Part shown: positions 56,016-64,000 of the stretch, in pieces | Numbering within the stretch: the stretch's first letter is position 1 | Layout: every line of letters begins with the position of its first letter | Origin: Lates calcarifer | Taxonomy: Eukaryota; Chordata; Actinopteri; Centropomidae | Direction: 5' to 3' | Assembly: GCF_001640805.2 (NCBI RefSeq) | Contig: NC_066833.1 | Location: 19,470,531 to 19,534,530 of the forward strand | DNA length: 64,000 nucleotides | Translations under genes and position numbers: made by a program | The notes under the pieces: model-generated | Seen by the model: the letters and a program-made list of their open reading frames with translations, nothing else | Database searches by the model: none | What the model was told of the DNA's origin: nothing

Positions 56016-57935
56016 AGATTATCTTTTGGGCCATTTCACTGGCACCGTTGCGTGACAGAGACTGACAGCTCTTTCAGATGACTGACAGGTGTCCTTTGAA
56101 ATGCCGGTGAAGCAGCTTCTGTTCAGACTGTTGAAATGCATATTTGGAGCTCTTATCATAAAGGCATGGATGGCCCAGATAGGTGCCGTTAACATTGCAA
56201 ATGGCTCCAGAATTATTCATTGTCAGTGCTGCGGGAAAGAATGGGGGGGTGAAGTTTGATTATTCTGCTCACACAATGGCAGGGTGCTTAATGATTCCTC
56301 TCCACCTTGGCAGCGGCATGTGCCGACTTCAGGCGCTAGCGGCGGGTGACACAGGTCTGGCCAAGTGTTAGAGCAAGATCATACGTCCGGGCCCCATTTT
56401 AATTTCTAATACATTAATCTTTTCCTCACAGATCCTCCATGAATATTCCAGGGCTCCTTGTTTGTCGGGAAGGCTGTCTCGCTTTCATCTATTCAGGTGG
56501 TTTCATTCACTGTGAAAGCCAGCTAAATGGACCCGATCAGTCAATGACAACCGGGATACAATAGAGCCCAGTAACACGTCCCTTTTCTCCTTTCAGCCTT
56601 CTGATAGACAACCCTGACACCTGCTCTCAGGGGAGACCCTCCGCCAAGTCAGTGCGCTGTTCCTTGAGAGACTTCCCTTACTTTATCAGCCCATAAAGGA
56701 TTGTCACAGGTGACTATATCAGCTGAGGTATGGAGCTGCTCCCTCTGACCTGCCACGGTGCTGTGCGGTCAAGGCACCACGCGCCGCATCACAAGCGGAT
56801 TAAGGTGGCTTAAACACTGTCATACAAGCAGACTCAGTGCTTCACACTTTCTAAAAATGTTAAGCCTTTGTTCTCCTCCATTAATTAGCATTGTCTTAAG
56901 TTCATTAGACCACTGCTCATGTTGTTACTAATGAGGCAACGTAGACCACCTACATCAGCCATAGCTTTGTAGAACCTGACCTGACAATGGCTCCTGTGCT
57001 TTTCTGTCTATAGTGTAATGACATACACACAGAGGGATGCAAGAATGCTGATACAGCCCCGAGTGAGGCTCACACTCATTAATGGTTAAATTTTTAAATG
57101 TAATGCTCATTAGATATTAAAAACATAAAATTGATGGATATGTTGAGGTGGACAACACAAAATGCCCCCTAGCATTAATATGTTAAAAGATGATGTGTTG
57201 ATTTATAATGGGGACCAGTTTTTTTTTTTCCTCCATTTATAGCTGAGGTTGACTGTGGGAGAATGGCTCCAAGAGTCGTGTAAAAGTTTGTTCTCTTCTT
57301 TTCTAAGGCACGGTGAGCTTGTGCTTGATCCAAATGAGCCTATCAGTCAAACCTCCCTTTTCCACAGCTAAATGAGACTCACAGGGGCCTGTATTCTAGA
57401 GCGGCGCCACATAGTACTATAACTCAACACAGAGAACACCTTAACAGTGGAAACTTAAATGTACATTGGCATATATGGATATTAGAGGTGTCAAGCTCAG
57501 TGATGTAGATTGGGTGCCATTCATAATTATGATATCTGATTTCGGCTCAAAAGGGACGCTCTAGAGAGAAAGCCGGGGGAGAGCACCAATATTTTAATGG
57601 AGAGGAGACAGCCTTCTCCCTCAAGGAACATCTTCACTGACACTGGCTGCTGGAAAATTGGGATTTATATTTCCTGTTTTCTATTAATATGGAGATGAAT
57701 ACAGGTGTTCTTGTGTCGTAAAATTAGTTTAGCTCCTGCAAATTGCAATTACATGTGTTGAGGAGAGAAAAGTGATGTCTGGATTTTCATAGGCAAGAGA
57801 AAATGTGAGAAAATTAGGAAAAAATATCGAGATTTAAAATGAACATAATAACATGCAATTCTATCCTCTCCAACTCCGTCAGCACAGTGTGGCAGATGTA
57901 CCTATTTGTTCTGGTGGTGGGTTAACAGACTAGGA

Positions 57936-57944
57936 CCCCCCCCC

Positions 57945-57976
<32 letters not shown>

Positions 57977-58031
57977 GCTTTTCATGCAAGTGAAGGAAAA
58001 AAAAAGAAAAGAAAAGAAAAGAAGAAAAGCG
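57936..58031. repeat. C17-T24 homopolymer pair followed by (GAAAA)n purine tract
   Basis: Seventeen C (57936-57952) and 24 T (57953-57976) are followed, after 22 mixed bases, by a 30-base A/G-only tract with AAAAG units. It is likely to be hard to sequence and assemble. Confidence 0.9.
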
Positions 58032-58494
58032 CATCAAATAAGCTGTGAAATGTTTCCATCTTCAAGTGTGAAGACTTGGGAAGGGCTTAAAACCCCAAGG
58101 AAGTCATCCAAAATTCCCTACTGTCTTCCTAAGGGGCTTGTGGAGGGCATTGTTAGGCAGAGGGCACTGGTGAATATACCAGCAAGGTGAAGGGAGCTGT
58201 ACCACAGAAATACCAGAAATACCCCAAGCTAGCAGCGGTGATCGGCTTATGGCTGGTGCAGCCTGGCACAGCAGCCTGCCAGGGCAATTCACTTTCCTCT
58301 CCATGAAACTGTAAGCCATACAGGGTAGGGTATAGCACAAGATTTTTTTTTTGTTGCTTGAATAAAATTATCAGTCACATAGAAAATATTCCTCTCTGTA
58401 ATACCTATCCAGTATCTATAGTCATACCATCATTTTCCATGTTTAGACAGTTATGTACGCTTTGTTAGCATGGACTGGAAATGATAAGATCAGT

Positions 58495-58950
58495 ACTACT
58501 TTCACATCTGTATGGGGCTTCTGGCAGTAGACTATTCCCTTAAATTAGCACAAAAACAGAAAACTGGGGAAAAGTTAGCCTGGCTCTGGCTTAACCAAAG
58601 TGCAAAAAACATCATGTTTCAGTGTTAGGGGGATTATATGCCCAAATACTTCTGGGCCAAGCACGGTAACTTCTTTGAGCCTCCACTGGTTACTGGTTTT
58701 TTTTTTTTTTTGGGAAGGGGCTTAAACAAATGACATAACTTGTTAATTACAGAGCTTTAAAAGTGTGGCTGAGCCAGGCTAGCTCTAAGGTTAAGCCAGG
58801 CTAAGCGTGGTAACTGACTGCTCGCTGTAGCTTCATATTTACTGTAGCGCTGAAAGTGGTATTTGTCTTCCCATCTAACTCTTGGTAAGAATGAGAATAA
58901 GCATATTTTCCAAATGTGTTAAGTGTTTTCCTTTAAACAATGCTCGGACT
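58495..58950. mobile_element. Percomorph interspersed repeat (AGCTTCATATTTAC / GTGGTATTTGTCTTC type)
   Basis: Contains GACTATTCCCTTAAATTAGC at the left and CTGTAGCTTCATATTTACTG, AAAGTGGTATTTGTCTTCCC and ATCTAACTCTTGGTAAGAAT at the right. These blocks are recalled from a repeat very common in perch-like fish. The two sides share an inverted AGCCTGGCT...GGCTTAACC motif around 58573-58596 and 58774-58806. Confidence 0.6.
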
Positions 58951-61900
58951 ATAAAGCAAGTCAAAGAAAGAAGGAATAGTATAGAAAAAGCTGAAAGCTG
59001 GGATCGCTACAACATCACAAAATATTTAATCGCCTAAAATTGAAAATCAATTGCTGTCCCTTGCAGTTACTCCTGAAGTAGTTCTTCTTCACCAGCGGAG
59101 TCTCATAACTTAATCAGAATCAATGTATGTTCAGTTCCACAGTATTAGAAAACAAATACACTACTGAATTATAACAAGACATGCAAGCAGCAGCATTTAC
59201 CTGGCGTTGGGGCTAACTTTCTCTCCACAGCCAATAGAGAGGCTCTGGTATTGAGGCGAGACATTAATTCATTGTGTCAACCTGTCCCCCTGGAATATTT
59301 ATGATGCTAAATACATTTAATTAGGCACTGGGAGCTCTGATGGGAGAGAAAATGCACTGTCAGTAAAAGAAAAAAAAAGAAAAGATTTTGTTACCTCTAA
59401 TGCTGATAGGCTGGTAGTGCTGCTTACTCATTCTCAGTGACAGGAGGACCAAACGCACTGCAGAGGGAATTTGAATCACTCAAAATCATTTGTGGCATGT
59501 TCATTACAATGTCATCATAGCACCTGAAGAGGATAGTACAGATACTTATTGAGAGGAGGACAATTTTCCTGAGCGGTATTTGGCATGCCTAAGCAGGTAA
59601 ACTTTTGCCCAGAATACAAAAGACATTATCAAGATAAAGAGACTGACAAATAGAGTGGCATGTTGTGTGTGTGATGATGATGACTTGTTAGATTTGGTGT
59701 CTTTGTCACAGGAAGGTCTTTGTTACTCCCAAAATTCATTAATGTGTAAGATTCACATCATACTGTTCTTGAACTGGGCAATCAGTGCTATTAATTTTCC
59801 TCCTGACAGTTAGGGCCAACATAACAAAGTAATTCATTTTAATAATAAAAAAAACATCAAAACAACTATCAAAATGATTGTATACTTTTGTACCGCTCTA
59901 CTCCAAAAAAAGACTTGATGCACTGGCTGACAGTCTGGTGTAAAGTGAGACATCATGTCTGTCTGTGATAAAAACACGGCTACAGTAAATAATAGCCAGT
60001 TTCCATCTTGACATCTGTCATCCGAGTGGAAATGGATGGGGAAATGACCAGCTCTCTATCGGCCGAGCTCTGGCTGTGTCACTGGCTGAATGATGCAAAT
60101 AGAAGATAATATCAGTGCTATACTGAATGGCATTACTCCAAATCTAATGTCATTAAAAGGGTGGGTATTAGCTTTGCTGTCTGGAGGTGGTGGTGTGGGC
60201 TGCTCCGGCTTGACTGACACACAGATTAAGTGCAGTGACAGGGAGCACAATAAAGTCATCAGAGAATGTGACATGTCAGTTAGGGGGGATGAAGGGATGA
60301 ATTGTCACTCTCTGTCAGAGCCCATCCTCTCCCTTATCCGTGATGTCCCATACACCACCGTGGGAAAACAGGACAGCACGGGCGCTTCAGACAAATATTT
60401 GTTCAGGTAGAGGACAAGTATAGCCACTCAAGCTTTCCTGTTCACTACAAGTTTGTAAATTTACCCCCGGAAGAAGAGTAGATGATAGATTAAAAACAAA
60501 ACTGTGTCCATTTGTTTTTGCAAGCCATCACATGGAATTCTGTCAATGTAACATTTGAGTAACAGTTTTCAAATATCACTGAACATATTCTCCAATTAGT
60601 TTTGGGAAGGTGACTGTTGTTGTATCCTGGCGTCAGGCTACATTATTTTTATTCATAGGTGATATCAAGACTGTATTGTCTTAATATCATAAATAAAATG
60701 AAATAGACATTTATAAGGGATGACAGTGTTGTATAATACTGATGTCAATATTCCTGCAGTTTTAAAAGAATATACATGATTAGGATTTACTTATGCAACA
60801 TACAGAAACAAACACATCAAACAAATGTATTAATAAATATAGATATAATGCCTCCTTCCTGTGTAAGAAAAGAATAATTTCATTACATACCTTTGTGTCA
60901 AGCTGCTTAAGGACCTCAGTATGGTTTTGGAGATGGAGTGTCCCTGGGACTTCAGAGTATACAGTCTGGCCAAAAGATGGCAATGTTGCAGTGCTGAATT
61001 CCAAATGAGTTTTCTACTGGTTGGCCCCCCATTGCAGACTGGCCACTGCCTTCCCCTGCAGCACTCTTCTTTCCAAACTAGCCCGGAAATTTGTCAACCT
61101 CACAGGATAAATCTGCAATGAAGTGTAGGAATAACGTTAGAGTTGACCACTAAAGTACCACCAGAAAAGTTGATTACATAGGGGACAAATGAAAAGACAA
61201 AGTTTGGTGTGATAGGTTGAGGGAACTGGGCCACAATGCATTGAATGCACTTTTCTCATGTCATGTAGGATGTGCTGCTTAGCATCCAATTAGTGCTTTG
61301 TCTCTTGGCGCAGTTTTCACTCGGTGTGGGAAGTCTTTACAGCTTTTTCACCGTTATATTTTCTTTTTCCTTCATTTGCAAGTATTTTGCCCTATCACAG
61401 AGCAATTTCTGTAATTTTTAATAAAGCAATTGTTTTGTCGTTTGAAAAACCCCGCTTTTAGATAAATTTATCAGCATCTCCTGTATCATGTCCAGACAAT
61501 ATGAAATTAACTTTAGGCTAGGGTTAAGTGCACTTTGCACCAAGAAGATTTTCTTGTTCGAGTGTTTCTGGGTAGTTACGGGCAGTAAGAAGGCATTTCA
61601 GTGCATTTGATGCAGCAAAATAGGCACTCAAAATAGCAAGGCAAGCAATTGGACAGGAATTATAGCTCTAAAATACTTTGCGCCTCTGTAAATATATTAT
61701 GAAGTTATTTCCTACGCTGAAAGGGTTAATAGAACAGGTCTGCTGAAAATAAATTGTCAATCTGCCACTGTCCAGAAAAAAAAAAAAACACAAGCATTTA
61801 ATTTTACAATTTCAATTAAAGAATAGAGGAAAGTCACTTTAACTTTGCACACCTGGTGGCAGACTCTTGGGTGACACTTGTTTGCTTTGTTGTTTTGAAA

Positions 61901-64000
61901 GTAGCAGGAATAGAACTCTCTCCCATGGCCACTTTGCTGGTCTTTATTATTGGCTTATTGCCTTTAAGCTGTCACCACTCAGAGCATTTCTTCTCTCAGG
62001 GGATTGTCTTCTGGGACTCGAGAGAGCTCGGCTGGCTGGAGCTACTCAGCTCTGTTGCACACCGCTACTGTGTCATGTTGCATGCACTATACTCTCATAT
62101 TGCTTATTTTTCCACTGATTTACACACGAAACACACCCAATCACATTCAAAATATCTGTGTGAGAAGTGTTCGAGTTGACTTTAAAATTTAATTAGCAAA
62201 ATCAGCGAATTAGGCTTTTATGTAAATGTAATTATTACAATATATCTACAGGTTTATTATGGTTTATGTGATTGTGCAAATCAACTATTCCCCTTTTTAG
62301 AACAGCTGTGATCCTTTCACTTTTAAATTGCATTGTACAATTGGCTGTGAATGTTCCCCTGCATAAGGTCAATACATATGAGGAACACAAGAGGAATACA
62401 AGAGAACACAAGTGCCAGTTGTGCCTCAGTCAGGTAGCCTCTTTGCCTTGGGCAACTGTTGTTTATTGGCTATTCCATTAAAGAGAAAGTGCACCAGGTA
62501 GATGCTCAAATAAAAACCCACAGAGAGAAAAAGCATAAATATTTGTAATTCTGGGAAAAAAATTAAAATGCTTCATCACATGTCAGTTTATGTATTTATT
62601 GAACAATTAACTTTATTTGCTATTTATAGAATAAAATATTTTTTAAGCTTTTGTTTTGGCAGTGTGACAAATGGTGAGGCACATTGGGAAGTAGGTGACT
62701 TGAAGTGTACAGAAATCCCAAGATTTAGCAAGAGGGTGTGATTTTCTGTTCCCGAGCCTAATCCCACCATTCCTCCACCTCTCCTCTCTTATGCCAGTCA
62801 CATTTTCTAATTAGCTTTCCCTGTGGAGGAAGAAGATGGATTATATTTTAATATCTGGGGCCTAAAATTAGTTTATATTTTAGCAAGTTAGCACTTCTTA
62901 GAAGTTGATTTACTCTTGAAGCTATAAAACCCGTGAGCTTGCAATTAATCATTCTCTTTGGTCTTGTTCTCAAGGAAAAAGAGGCTGCAGTGTCACAGGC
63001 TAGATCACAAAAGGTAAACACCTAATTTACACTATTTAGAAATCACCTCTCTAGTATTGTGCAACACATGACACTCGCTCCCTCAATTGTTCTGTCCTGC
63101 TCCAGTTATTAATTACAGCACACTTTTAACAAAGCGACATTGTCTATGACTAATCATCGACACAGAATGATTAAAGATGTTCCTCACTTTTTTGAATTAC
63201 TTGCTTCCCCCTTCGTCTACATTCATTCATGAGCTGCATGCCGCTGCCTTTTTTTTTCTTCTTGGTCAAGAATTTGGTTTGCTGTTATCCGATTACCAGC
63301 ATCCTGAGAGGCTTTCACAGGCCCATCCATCAAGACTAAGGGGTTGAGGGAGAGCCTCAACACTGCTGCTGCAGTAATGTAAAGCACTAAAGGATTCATG
63401 GTTATTAAAAGGTAAGTTTCTAGTTTTATATAGAAAAATACATAAGACTTGCCATGTAATATGACATTGACAGTGATACTCTCTAATGTAATTTTATACA
63501 GATGACAGTGCATTTTTTTCTAAGTATGTCAAAAGTCTCCTGTGTCTGAAAAACAATGGAGGGTTCACATTATGAAAAAGTGATATTCTTCTAAGAAAAA
63601 AACATATACACATATTTTTAAACACAAAAATGTTATATAAAGCTGCTGTAAAAATTACACTTGCAGAGTAAGGCAGAAAAGTTGCTGGGAAAAAATAAAA
63701 CACAATATGGCTTGAGTGAAATGTGCTTGACAAGAGAGCAGGTGTATGGCTGCAGTTACCACGCAGCCCTCCCTTATAGCCACACAGTGTGAGGAGAGAG
63801 ATCTCCTAAGCCTGGATCTGGCATGGCTTTGGAGTACTGTTTGGTGACTGAAGGTAGAGAGTGGTGTCGGGAGGATCATCAGTGGCTTTCTCCCAGGGAG
63901 ATGAGCAGCATAGGCCAATTTCATATGCGGGGCTCGGCCCCTGGGTCTGAGTGGAGGTGGGCTGGGTCCACCCAGTATCCTGGCTTCATTAATCATCCCG

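Larger units (their letters stand above)
38956..64000. other. Gene-free intergenic region (gene desert), right edge of window
   Basis: About 25 kb with no exon that I can recognise on either strand. Open frames are short (at most about 130 codons), lack splice-supported partners and match no family. Content is the repeats listed separately plus several non-repetitive blocks rich in TAATTA/ATTA and other factor-like motifs. By human order the next gene would be gpd2, then nr4a2; neither is seen here. Confidence 0.7.

Overview
This window looks like vertebrate genomic DNA, most likely from a percomorph teleost. Genes are split by GT-AG introns and the DNA is AT-rich with many CA/TA microsatellites. 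It also carries several interspersed elements that I recognise from spiny-rayed fish genomes. No prokaryotic, viral or plasmid features were seen.

Five protein-coding genes fill the first 38 kb. (1) acvr1 (ALK2, a BMP/activin type I receptor kinase), + strand, 5'-truncated by the window edge. Its last six coding exons (229-4688) run from the GS box to the stop. (2) acvr1c (ALK7, a nodal/activin/GDF type I receptor), + strand, complete in nine exons (8541-20955), 493 residues. (3) cytip (PDZ/coiled-coil cytohesin-interacting scaffold), + strand, eight exons (25091-27712). (4) ermn (ermin, an oligodendrocyte actin-binding protein), + strand, two exons (29948-30993). (5) galnt5 (a Golgi polypeptide GalNAc-transferase), - strand, ten exons (37960 down to 32303), converging on ermn. 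This is the order and relative orientation of human 2q24 (ACVR1-ACVR1C-CYTIP-ERMN-GALNT5), seen in mirror image. In human the next genes beyond GALNT5 are GPD2 and NR4A2.

From about 38.5 to 64 kb I find no gene. The stretch holds a minisatellite, a decayed L1-type ORF2 fragment on the - strand (about 39690-40300), further interspersed repeats, microsatellites and several blocks of low-repeat, homeodomain-motif-rich sequence that look like conserved non-coding elements. That would fit the galnt5-gpd2/nr4a2 interval, but conservation cannot be tested here.

The two receptors are paralogous kinases with different signalling outputs. The acvr1 L45 loop is of the Smad1/5/8 type and the acvr1c loop is of the Smad2/3 type. 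The other genes share the neighbourhood but no obvious pathway. Two coding anomalies need checking: galnt5 exon 1 contains a one-base frame change between 37031 and 37092, and the best-looking cytip exon 1 donor does not match the phase of exon 2. I found no evidence of a novel multi-gene system; the most open question is the regulatory content of the right-hand desert.
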